From positions 3,706-8,934 of the forward strand of contig DHJO01000058.1 in NCBI GenBank assembly GCA_002404375.1: a DNA stretch of 5,229 bases, read 5' to 3'. This document shows positions 1 through 5,229 of this stretch, piece after piece (positions within the stretch are counted from its first letter, which is position 1; each line of letters opens with the position of its first letter). Made by a program: the position numbers and the translations under genes. The notes below the pieces were generated by a model. The model made no database searches and had not been told where the DNA came from. It saw only the letters and a program-made list of their open reading frames with translations. This DNA comes from Gemmatimonadales bacterium UBA4718 (lineage in GTDB: Bacteria; Gemmatimonadota; Gemmatimonadetes; Gemmatimonadales; Gemmatimonadaceae).

Positions 1-208
1 GGACACCATTGCGATTTAGCTCAGGCACCCTGGCGTGTGGAGGGTCCCAGCGCGCCCGACGCCTGCATGGGACGCGCATCAACGCCGAGCAGGATTCCGC
101 CTGAGAAGCGACCAAACCGGCGAGTTAAGTTCGGACGAGCGGCCGACTTCTCGCCCTAAAGGGCCTGACCGATACCCGGTGCGGGCAATTGCGCTTGGAC
201 CATTGTTG

Positions 209-265
209 GGGGACGTGCTTGTGTTTCTCTCCATAAGAGCCATGTTTGTCTCCGAGCACGTCCCC
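209..265 (+). repeat. Inverted repeat / potential leader hairpin before the AhpD-like gene
   Basis: GGGGACGTGCT at 209-219 is the exact reverse complement of AGCACGTCCCC at 255-265. Moving inward, 220/254 can pair as G-U in RNA and 221/253 as G-C, giving a 13-pair stem closed by a 31-base loop (222-252). Inside the loop CTCT (227-230) and AGAG (236-239) could form a small second hairpin. The right arm ends 13 bases before the GGAG ribosome binding site of the gene at 292. No T-run follows, so it is not a standard intrinsic terminator. It could be a structured 5' leader if transcription starts upstream, or paired protein-binding half-sites. Function is inferred only; the pairing itself is read directly. 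Confidence 0.6.
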
Positions 266-278
266 ACCCTCATCCGAT

Positions 279-282
279 GGAG
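279..282 (+). promoter_or_regulatory. Ribosome binding site for the AhpD-like gene
   Basis: GGAG lies 9 bases upstream of the ATG at 292. The spacing is at the long end of normal but supports this ATG as the start. Confidence 0.6.
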
Positions 283-291
283 TACTGACAT

Positions 292-933
292 ATGCCTACG
301 AGAATAAAACCAGTCACGATAGGCCAATCGCCGGATCCGCTTATCGACGGAATACTGAAGTTTTCGCTGGGCGGGTTCGGTGATACGCAAATGTTCGGCG
401 TCCTAGCGCGCCGGCCCGAGCTTCTCAAGAGAGTGGCTGCACTGTTCGGCTACTTCCTCGGAGGAGAAGGCGGCCTTCTGGAACCAGACCTGCTCGAAAT
501 TGTGCGCCTACGCGGCGCGCATCTCAACGCCTGCACGTATTGCGCTACCGTCAGACTTATTCCCGTGCAGGAAAAGGTGAAAGCGAAGGAAAGCGCCATA
601 GGCGTGACGGACATCAGCGGCATGTCAAAGGCAGAGGCGTTGAAAAAAGTTGCCCCGGTTCAGTTTGACCAACTGACTCCGCGACAGGCGGTGGCGGTGG
701 AGCTGGTGGACAAGCTAGTCACCGATCCCCACGCGGTTGACGATGCTTTTTATGCGCGCCTCAAGGAACAATTCTCCGAAGAAGAAATTATTGACCTCGT
801 GGTGGCGAGTTCGCTCTTCACTTTGGCGGGGTCGTTTAACACTGTCGTTCGCCTCGATACAGACCAAGGCGGCGCCTACCCCGGTGTGTTGAATTACGAG
901 ACTCAGCCAAGCGAAGCGTTTGCCCTCGCCTGA
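292..933 (+). CDS. Carboxymuconolactone decarboxylase / AhpD-like family protein
   Basis: This 213-residue protein belongs to the carboxymuconolactone decarboxylase/AhpD superfamily of small all-helical proteins, many of which use a CxxC pair for peroxide-linked thiol chemistry. The core lies at about residues 63-90, where the stretch VRLRGAHLNACTYC contains Cys81 and Cys84. Glu69 sits 12 residues before Cys81, the spacing of the catalytic Glu and first Cys of AhpD. The position 4 after the second Cys, His in AhpD, is Arg88 here. The second half (about 127-190) has the LTPRQAVAVELVDKL and FSEEEIIDLVVAS helices usual in longer members of the family. No signal peptide or membrane segment is visible, so it should be cytoplasmic. 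The ATG at 292 has a GGAG upstream. It stands alone and faces the ABC operon tail to tail. By eye its codons are somewhat less GC-biased than its neighbours'. The family call is firm; the substrate is unknown and true decarboxylase activity is not implied. Confidence 0.92.
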   Translation: MPTRIKPVTIGQSPDPLIDGILKFSLGGFGDTQMFGVLARRPELLKRVAALFGYFLGGEGGLLEPDLLEIVRLRGAHLNACTYCATVRLIPVQEKVKAKESAIGVTDISGMSKAEALKKVAPVQFDQLTPRQAVAVELVDKLVTDPHAVDDAFYARLKEQFSEEEIIDLVVASSLFTLAGSFNTVVRLDTDQGGAYPGVLNYETQPSEAFALA

Positions 934-1022
934 GTCTCGCGCAAGAATGAGTTATGGCTGGCCACGCTTATCGGGCGACCGCAGAGGAGTAAGAAGTCCG
1001 GCAAGCAATCGTTAAATCGTTG

Positions 1023-1043
1023 ACGGACAGCGTGATCTGCCGT
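1023..1043. terminator. Weak hairpin between convergent genes, possible terminator
   Basis: ACGG (1023-1026), a bulged A, then CAG (1028-1030) can pair with CTG (1037-1039) and CCGT (1040-1043) around a 6-base loop. It lies between two convergent transcription units, where a bidirectional terminator would be expected. Neither strand has a proper T-run after the stem, so this is a weak candidate. Confidence 0.25.
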
Positions 1044-1078
1044 TGTTCACCCATCGGGATGCCGGATAATGTCGGGGT

Positions 1079-1104
1079 CAATCGACAGCACAATCGACAG
1101 CACA
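1079..1104. repeat. Short tandem repeat, 12-bp unit
   Basis: The 12-base unit CAATCGACAGCA occurs at 1079-1090 and 1091-1102 with no mismatch, followed by the first two bases of a third copy. It lies in the non-coding gap between the convergent AhpD-like and permease genes. Twelve is a multiple of three, but no gene is supported here. It is too short for a CRISPR array or a phage attachment core and is most simply a replication-slippage duplication. Confidence 0.8.
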
Positions 1105-1143
1105 CAGCCCGAATTCCGTTCCCCAAAGGTGCGGCTCGCGGCG

Positions 1144-1977
1144 CTACAGGTCCCGCCGATTGAGGGAAACCATCGCGGCCCCGAGAATGAAGACGAAGTA
1201 ACCACCAGCGTACACCACCGCCGTCACGCTCGGGATCGAGACGTTGGCGAATGGAGAAAACGAGAGCGAACCCGCCAACGGTGTCTGCATCTCGTATGCG
1301 GCCCGACGCCAGAGTGACTCGGTTGGCATGATCAGGCTTGAGAGCACGCCCAGCGTCACGATCTGCGTGCTCTGTGAAAACCCACTCACTTGCTCCAGCC
1401 ATCCACCCATGAACGCGACACCCTGGAGCCCGAGCGCGAGCACGCCACAGGTCAGCGTGGAGAACCGTGTGCCCAACAGGAACGTCACGCTCAGCGCGAC
1501 GATGCACTCAGCAACGATGAGCACCATCCCATGAAACGCGTGCTCGGGCAGCACGCCCGTGACGGCGAAGGCGACCGCTACGGTGCTCCAGAACGTGATG
1601 GCGACGTATGCCGTGACCATCGCGGCGAACCCGAGGAATTTGCCGGTGAGGATCTGCCACCGTGCAATCGGCTTCGTCGCAATAGCATGAATCGTCCCGG
1701 AACTGATCTCGCCGGCCAGCGTGTCGATCGACGTGAGAATCGTCATCACAACCGCGAGGAGATCGCACGTGTACAGCCCCACCATCAGCATTCCGCTCTC
1801 CACCTGATACCGCACGAATGGCGACATCGGGCGTCCTTCGAACTCGGCGACCTGAAAGCGCAGCGCGACGGCGAAGATTGCGAGCAGCAGTACCGCGGCG
1901 AGCAGCGCGGTCCACAAGATTTTGCGCCGTGCCGCTTCGCGCAGAGTGACGCCGGCTAGAATCCAGAGACCGCTCAT
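1144..1977 (-). CDS. ABC-2 type (NosY-like) ABC transporter permease
   Basis: This 277-residue integral membrane protein is the membrane half of an ABC transporter. Six hydrophobic segments are visible at about residues 18-39, 63-84, 114-139, 146-169, 173-192 and 249-271. The N-terminal LREAARRKILW and the central stretch E90-ISSGTIHAIATKPIARWQILTGKFLG (residues 90-116) are typical of ABC-2/NosY-type permeases: a Glu-rich turn, TKPI-R and GK before the third helix. The C-terminus ends in NRRDL, the short cytoplasmic tail common in this family. The length agrees with NosY-like subunits of about 270-280 residues. Its ATG overlaps the TGA of the ATPase gene as ATGA, so the two are probably translationally coupled and made in equal amounts. 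It likely works as a homodimer with two copies of the ATPase. Substrate and direction are not shown by sequence; export is usual for the family. No NosD or other nos gene is present, so I give no symbol. Confidence 0.93.
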   Translation of the reverse strand: MSGLWILAGVTLREAARRKILWTALLAAVLLLAIFAVALRFQVAEFEGRPMSPFVRYQVESGMLMVGLYTCDLLAVVMTILTSIDTLAGEISSGTIHAIATKPIARWQILTGKFLGFAAMVTAYVAITFWSTVAVAFAVTGVLPEHAFHGMVLIVAECIVALSVTFLLGTRFSTLTCGVLALGLQGVAFMGGWLEQVSGFSQSTQIVTLGVLSSLIMPTESLWRRAAYEMQTPLAGSLSFSPFANVSIPSVTAVVYAGGYFVFILGAAMVSLNRRDL

Positions 1978-2900
1978 AGTCCGCGGTCCTCTCCGACCAG
2001 CTTCACGAACAAATCCTCTAGCGCAAGCGGCTCCGGCGTGAGGCGATAGACGTCGGCACCTGAGGCAACGAGGAGACGCACGATTTCAGGCAGCACATCT
2101 TGCGACGACACGTCAAAGGTCAGCTGCTCGTCTTCGTACCGAGGCGCGCGCACCAACCCTGCGAGTTGAGCGAGCCCCGACGGCGAAAGGTTGGCGACCT
2201 GCGCGGTGACGTGAAATCCTTCTGCTGAAGAGGTCCTCAGATCTCGCGCGGCGATGACCTCGCCGTCCTTGATGAATGCGACGCGGTCACACGTGATTTC
2301 GACTTCGCTGAGTAAGTGCGAATTGAGAAACACCGTCGCTCCACGATCTCGTTGTGCGCGGATGACGTCGCGCACCATGCGGCGCCCGATCGGGTCAAGC
2401 CCCGATGTCGGCTCGTCGAGGAAGACTATCTGCGGCTCGTGAATCAGCGCTTGGCCCAGGCCGAGTCGCTGCAACATGCCCTTGGAAAAGCCGCGCAAGA
2501 GCCGGTCGGCGTGTTGCACGATGCCAACGAGCTCGAGCACCTCCGGAACCCGAGTACGCAGTCGGTCGGCGGACATGCCGCACAATCGCCCGTGCAAATG
2601 CAGCAACTCGGCGGCGGTGAGCCAATCGTAAAACCGAAAGTCCTCTGGGAGAAAACCAATTTGCCGGCGCGCATCAACATCGCCCGCGGGTAAGCCCAGT
2701 ACCTCCGCGTGTCCGCCCGTTGGTCTAACCAGGCCGAGGAGCATCTTGATCGACGTGCTCTTGCCCGCGCCGTTGGGCCCGAGAAAGCCGAAGATCTCAC
2801 CGCGATTCACCGTCAACGACAGATCGCTAACCGCGACGCGCGATCCAAACACCTTGCGCAGGTTCCGCGTCTCGATGGCACACGAGGGGGATTTGTTCAG
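1974..2900 (-). CDS. ABC transporter ATP-binding protein (ABC-2 exporter type)
   Basis: This is the ATP-hydrolysing subunit that powers the adjacent permease. Numbered from the GTG at 2852, it shows Walker A GPNGAGKST (25-33), a Q-loop with Glu in IGFLPE (65-70), a signature FSKGMLQRL (122-130), Walker B IVFLDEP (142-148) with catalytic Glu147, D-loop SGLD (150-153) and H-loop His179. The FSKGM signature and LPE Q-loop are typical of the NosF/ABC-2 branch. Residues after about 210 form a C-terminal accessory domain. The start is unusual. The GTG at 2852 would remove the first beta strand, yet the in-frame codons before it read AIETRNLRKV, exactly what an ABC ATPase should have. No ATG, GTG or TTG exists between 2852 and the in-frame TGA at 2925-2927. 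A CTG at 2898-2900, preceded by GGAGAG at 2906-2911, is the best start and gives 308 residues. The stop overlaps the permease start. Function is firm, substrate unknown. Confidence 0.93.
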   Translation of the reverse strand: MNKSPSCAIETRNLRKVFGSRVAVSDLSLTVNRGEIFGFLGPNGAGKSTSIKMLLGLVRPTGGHAEVLGLPAGDVDARRQIGFLPEDFRFYDWLTAAELLHLHGRLCGMSADRLRTRVPEVLELVGIVQHADRLLRGFSKGMLQRLGLGQALIHEPQIVFLDEPTSGLDPIGRRMVRDVIRAQRDRGATVFLNSHLLSEVEITCDRVAFIKDGEVIAARDLRTSSAEGFHVTAQVANLSPSGLAQLAGLVRAPRYEDEQLTFDVSSQDVLPEIVRLLVASGADVYRLTPEPLALEDLFVKLVGEDRGL

Positions 2901-2905
2901 TCGAT

Positions 2906-2911
2906 CTCTCC
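2906..2911 (-). promoter_or_regulatory. Ribosome binding site pointing to a CTG start
   Basis: Read on the minus strand, GGAGAG ends 5 bases before the CTG at 2900-2898. It is the only good Shine-Dalgarno match near the 5' end of the ATPase gene, and nothing similar precedes the GTG at 2852. This supports initiation at CTG. Confidence 0.5.
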
Positions 2912-2924
2912 GTGAGTCACTGCA

Positions 2925-3857
2925 TCACCTGGCCGAATTCGCGAGCGGAACGGCGTCGGCCGAGCTTCCGTACCCAGCGAGCGTGAACACCGTTCCACCG
3001 CTCGTCCACATCAGCTGGTATGTCGGCCCCCGCCGCCCTCCGGTAATCACTAGCATGCCCGGTTGTCCATTGATCTGCACTGCGTCGTAGGACCGGATAC
3101 CCCTGGGCAACGACATGGACAACGTCGATTTCAAATCGAAGGCATGCCGGAAGTCACGCGTCTGATTCGGACTCATACCGGACAGCTCGAGCGCGATTGT
3201 GGCGAGCTCCTCAATGTCCAACCCTGGCGGAACTACAGCTGACGTCACCGGCACTTGGATGAACATCACGCAATTGGCATTGTCAGTCGAGGGTGGCGGC
3301 GGCCCGTTGATCTGGTTCTGAATTGTGTTGGCGACAGGTGCCGGACAATTTCCGTACTGCACGCGAACCGCTCGGGGCGTTTGCGTCTTTAAGACGGCAC
3401 CGTCGACGCTGCGCGGCACTTGTGCGTTTCGTCGTCCGGCTTCCGCAAGCATGGTTTCGATCTGCGCGCGATTCACCTTGACGTTCATAGCGTGCGCTCC
3501 GATGACTGCGATCGACGGGGCGTCGCTCCGCATTCGCAGAACTCGCGCGGTGAAGCCAGCCAACCGAGTCGCTGAGTCCGCGCTCGGAACTGGCTTGTCC
3601 GGCTCGGTGAGTGCCACGCTCGTGGTTTCGCCAATCATGCTTCCGATCAGCGCCTGGATCTGCTGGCCCCCGCTCGTCGCGGATGGGACGGAAACTCCCG
3701 GCGCTACGGCCTTGGGCTTGGCGATCCTGAGCGAGGCGAGGAAGCGTCGTCCGAGACCGCCACTCGACGCTGGAACTGCGAGGAGCACGAAGACGACGAG
3801 CATGCCGAGCGCGGGCCAGGCTCGGCGAAAAAAAATTCGCTGAGTTGGATTCTCCAT
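2925..3857 (-). CDS. Single-pass membrane-anchored protein of unknown function, first gene of the ABC operon
   Basis: I do not recognise this 310-residue protein as a named family. Residues 1-13 are short and basic (RRAW after an FF pair), followed by one hydrophobic segment at about 14-30, so the topology is most likely a short cytoplasmic tail, one helix and a large extracytoplasmic domain. Residues about 45-95 are a Pro/Ser/Ala-rich linker. A first folded part (about 97-170) carries IAVIGAHAMNVKVNRAQIETML. Cys171 and Cys196 flank a proline-rich loop (GPPPPS) and could form a disulfide. The C-terminal part (about 212-310) has strands such as YDAVQINGQPGMLVITGG and YQLMWTSGGTVFTLAGYG, which recall beta-rich DUF4367/MucB-like domains where a Trp strand is followed by ending LANS. 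That resemblance is by eye only. The gene ends 24 bases before the proposed ATPase start and is surely in one operon with it. A TAG lies two codons before the ATG at 3857, so no longer in-frame start exists; I see no good ribosome binding site. Confidence 0.85.
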   Translation of the reverse strand: MENPTQRIFFRRAWPALGMLVVFVLLAVPASSGGLGRRFLASLRIAKPKAVAPGVSVPSATSGGQQIQALIGSMIGETTSVALTEPDKPVPSADSATRLAGFTARVLRMRSDAPSIAVIGAHAMNVKVNRAQIETMLAEAGRRNAQVPRSVDGAVLKTQTPRAVRVQYGNCPAPVANTIQNQINGPPPPSTDNANCVMFIQVPVTSAVVPPGLDIEELATIALELSGMSPNQTRDFRHAFDLKSTLSMSLPRGIRSYDAVQINGQPGMLVITGGRRGPTYQLMWTSGGTVFTLAGYGSSADAVPLANSAR

Positions 3858-4008
3858 AGGCTATGAAAACTACGCATGGGTTGACCACTACGCTGAAAAC
3901 GAAAAGAAGAGTAGTTGAGCGCGGGGACAACGCACGGGACTACTTCCCCCCCAACAGGTGGCGGCAATAATTTGAACTTGCACTCCACTCTATTCCGAGG
4001 ATCGGCCT
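3858..4008. promoter_or_regulatory. Divergent intergenic region with promoters for the ABC operon and the TPR gene
   Basis: This 151-bp gap separates two divergent units, so promoters for both should lie here. I could not pick a convincing -35/-10 pair on either strand; TTGAAC at 3972-3977 is followed by TATTCC at 3991-3996, but the 13-base spacer is too short. Repeated words are present: ACTACGC at 3869-3875 and 3887-3893, and TGAAAAC at 3864-3870 and 3894-3900. A 6-bp inverted pair AGTAGT (3910-3915) / ACTACT (3939-3944) brackets a GC-rich stretch. These could be regulator sites but may be chance. Confidence 0.5.
3997..4001 (+). promoter_or_regulatory. Ribosome binding site for the TPR lipoprotein gene
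   Basis: GAGGA lies 7 bases before the ATG at 4009, a good Shine-Dalgarno match with normal spacing. It supports this start, which also gives a complete export signal. Confidence 0.65.
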
Positions 4009-5112
4009 ATGTCAGGACCTCATCGTCGTACGAGTGTTGCACTCGTGACCGGGTTGCTTGCCGGTGCGTGTGTTAGGCCAGCGACGCCTAGTGAAATTCC
4101 TGCTCCTGTGGCCGCGGATTTGGCGCTCGTCGATCGTGCGACTGCCATTCGGCTTAACGGTGATGCTGCCACGGCGTCCAAGCTGGTCGCGGCACGCGCT
4201 GACACGATTGACACCAGCCTGCGCTGGTACATTGGAGCCGCCCGTGTTGGTGAGGCACTCCGCTTTGCCACCGAGATGTCGCCCTTTTGGCGCACCCAGG
4301 GACGCATTGATGCCGGTCGGCAGCTTATCACCGCCACCCTTGCCTTGCCTGATTCACCGGTTCACCATCGCGCGCGTGCGGCCGCATGGTACTACGCGGG
4401 ACTGCTCGCTTTTCGGCAACGCGATCAGGAGGCATCCCGTCGCGCAAACGAAGAGAGTCTTCGGCTCGCGACCGAGGTTGCAGATACCGCGGCGATCGCA
4501 CGGGCTCTCGTCGGCTTATCGCGCGTAGAGCTTCGCGCGGGCGCTTACGACAGCGTGCGCTCACACGCGTCACAGGCGTCCGCGCTGTTAACGCAGACGG
4601 GCGACACGCGTGGAGCGATTGCTCCATCGCACATGGTCGCAGCGGTCAATCGCATGACAGGCCGTGACAATGATGCAGCCACCCTCTATGAGCAGACGCT
4701 TGCGCTATATCGCTCACAGTCAGATGAGCCGGGGGTCGCCATGGAGCTGATGAATCTGGGGTATGTCCGGCTGCATCAAGGAAAGCGGAGCGACGCGCTG
4801 TCGTTGTTCCGCGACGGTCTGGGACGATACGAGAGTTTGCACGATGAGACATCAAAGCAATTTGCAATCGCGGCTTTTGGCGCGCTTGCGGCGGATGCTG
4901 GCGATGCAACAAAAGCCGCGAACCTCTTCGGGGCCGCTCGCAAACTCCTCTCAGGGTCGGGGATTACGCTTGACCCCGACGACCAGTACGAGCTGGATCG
5001 CTATACTGCAAAGGCGCGCCAGCAGCTCGGCGATGCGGCATACGCTCGTGCGCTGGCCGCGGGTGAGGCGCTCACTCTTGCGGACGCGATACGACTCGCC
5101 AAGACGATCTAG
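4009..5112 (+). CDS. Predicted lipoprotein with TPR-like repeats, similar to the C-terminal region of STAND ATPase regulators
   Basis: This 367-residue protein starts with a basic stretch (HRR, residues 5-7), a hydrophobic core (about 9-20) and LLAGAC, which fits a lipobox with Cys21 as the lipidated residue; Val at +2 would favour the outer membrane in a Gram-negative cell. From about residue 70 it is all helix. A degenerate first unit (about 75-112, with EMSPFWRTQGRIDAGRQLI) is followed by TPR-like units at roughly 122-155, 162-195, 202-235, 242-275 and 282-314. The end, LFGAARKLL then Gly, Asp-Pro, Tyr-rich residues and GEALTLADAIRLA (306-364), is the closing module familiar from the C-terminus of LuxR/AfsR-like STAND ATPases (COG3903-type predicted ATPases). 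Those proteins carry an NB-ARC ATPase before the repeats; here it is absent and replaced by the export signal. TPR modules bind other proteins, so a scaffold or binding role outside the cytoplasm is inferred. It is divergent from the ABC operon. The TPR call is firm; the partner is unknown. Confidence 0.88.
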   Translation: MSGPHRRTSVALVTGLLAGACVRPATPSEIPAPVAADLALVDRATAIRLNGDAATASKLVAARADTIDTSLRWYIGAARVGEALRFATEMSPFWRTQGRIDAGRQLITATLALPDSPVHHRARAAAWYYAGLLAFRQRDQEASRRANEESLRLATEVADTAAIARALVGLSRVELRAGAYDSVRSHASQASALLTQTGDTRGAIAPSHMVAAVNRMTGRDNDAATLYEQTLALYRSQSDEPGVAMELMNLGYVRLHQGKRSDALSLFRDGLGRYESLHDETSKQFAIAAFGALAADAGDATKAANLFGAARKLLSGSGITLDPDDQYELDRYTAKARQQLGDAAYARALAAGEALTLADAIRLAKTI

Positions 5113-5229
5113 GTTGGCGCGAAACGTTCACAGCGAAGACCAAAGGCTCTGCCACCCTGGGAGATCGACTTAACGACAGCGACAGGACGAAGAAAGCCCG
5201 GCTTAAGGACGGATCCATGAATTAGGCTC
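5113..5229. other. Trailing non-coding stretch
   Basis: After the TPR gene stops at 5112 I see no gene start and no clear terminator. A one-base-centred palindrome AAGCC-C-GGCTT lies near 5195-5205 but cannot form a hairpin with so small a loop. An ATG at 5217 is followed after one codon by TAG. The region is cut off by the window end. Confidence 0.5.

Larger units (their letters stand above)
1..291. other. Leading region without a supportable gene
   Basis: I see no convincing gene here. One + frame is open from base 1 to a TAA at 157-159 and could be the tail of a gene starting outside the window, but its 52 residues are rich in Arg and Pro and match no family I recognise. A 90-codon + frame (35-307) and a 103-codon - frame (79-390) overlap each other and the next gene's start, have no recognisable motifs, and look like chance openings in GC-rich DNA. 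The region does hold an inverted repeat (209-265, listed separately), an 8-bp palindrome GCAATTGC at 185-192, and the ribosome binding site of the next gene at 279-282. I found no convincing -35/-10 pair. Confidence 0.6.

Noticed and set aside
11..83. tRNA-like beginning, GCGATTTAGCTCAG, followed by TGGAGGGTCCC
   Set aside because: It resembles the 5' part of a tRNA, but there is no matching acceptor strand, no plausible anticodon arm and no T-loop GTTCGA-type motif at the right distance.
1079..1104. CRISPR array
   Set aside because: Only two head-to-tail 12-base copies with no spacers between them.
968..1507. Long open frame on the minus strand overlapping the permease gene
   Set aside because: It lies in another frame inside the permease, is full of Arg, Ala and Gly from GC-rich shadow codons, and has no motif. 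The permease frame has clear membrane helices.
1144..2900. Assigning nosF/nosY to the ATPase and permease
   Set aside because: The similarity is at family level only. No nosD, nosZ, nosL or copper-binding protein is visible in the window, so the symbols would claim too much.
1974..3857. Readthrough of the TGA at 2925-2927 to fuse the membrane protein and the ATPase, which are in the same frame
   Set aside because: With one N-terminal helix the fused ATPase would sit outside the cytoplasm, away from ATP. A Shine-Dalgarno with a CTG start right after the stop explains the frame better.
4763..5173. 136-codon + frame running past the end of the TPR gene
   Set aside because: It is Arg/Ser-rich, out of frame with the TPR gene and lacks any recognisable domain or ribosome binding site. 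It is a shadow of the TPR repeats.
5113..5229. Terminator after the TPR gene
   Set aside because: The only symmetric element near 5195-5205 has a one-base centre, and no stem followed by a T-run is present.

Overview
The window is about 5.2 kb of high-GC bacterial DNA with five convincing protein genes, no RNA gene, no mobile element and no CRISPR array. The phylum cannot be fixed from the sequence. The GC-rich codon use, the lipoprotein-type export signal and the gene types suggest a Gram-negative soil or water bacterium, with Gemmatimonadota or Acidobacteriota as guesses only.

Layout from left to right. Bases 1-291 hold no supportable gene, but contain a long perfect inverted repeat just upstream of the first gene. 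Bases 292-933 (+) encode a carboxymuconolactone decarboxylase/AhpD-like protein with a CxxC pair. Bases 934-1143 separate two convergent transcription units and hold a weak hairpin and a 12-bp tandem repeat. Bases 1144-3857 (-) form a three-gene operon, read right to left: a single-pass membrane-anchored protein of unknown function, an ABC ATPase, and a six-helix ABC-2 type permease. The last two overlap by 4 bases (ATGA). Bases 3858-4008 are a shared divergent promoter region. Bases 4009-5112 (+) encode a predicted lipoprotein made of TPR-like helical repeats. Bases 5113-5229 hold nothing recognisable.

How the parts may work together: the ATPase and permease should form one integral-membrane ABC complex of the NosFY/ABC-2 exporter type, with unknown substrate. 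The protein encoded just upstream, with a short cytoplasmic tail and a large extracytoplasmic domain, is a candidate accessory or sensor for that complex. The divergent TPR lipoprotein resembles the C-terminal repeat region of cytoplasmic STAND-type ATPase regulators, but carries an export signal instead of the ATPase. The most interesting points are this detached, exported TPR module, the uncharacterised membrane protein tied to the exporter, the apparent CTG start of the ATPase gene, and the inverted repeat in front of the AhpD-like gene.
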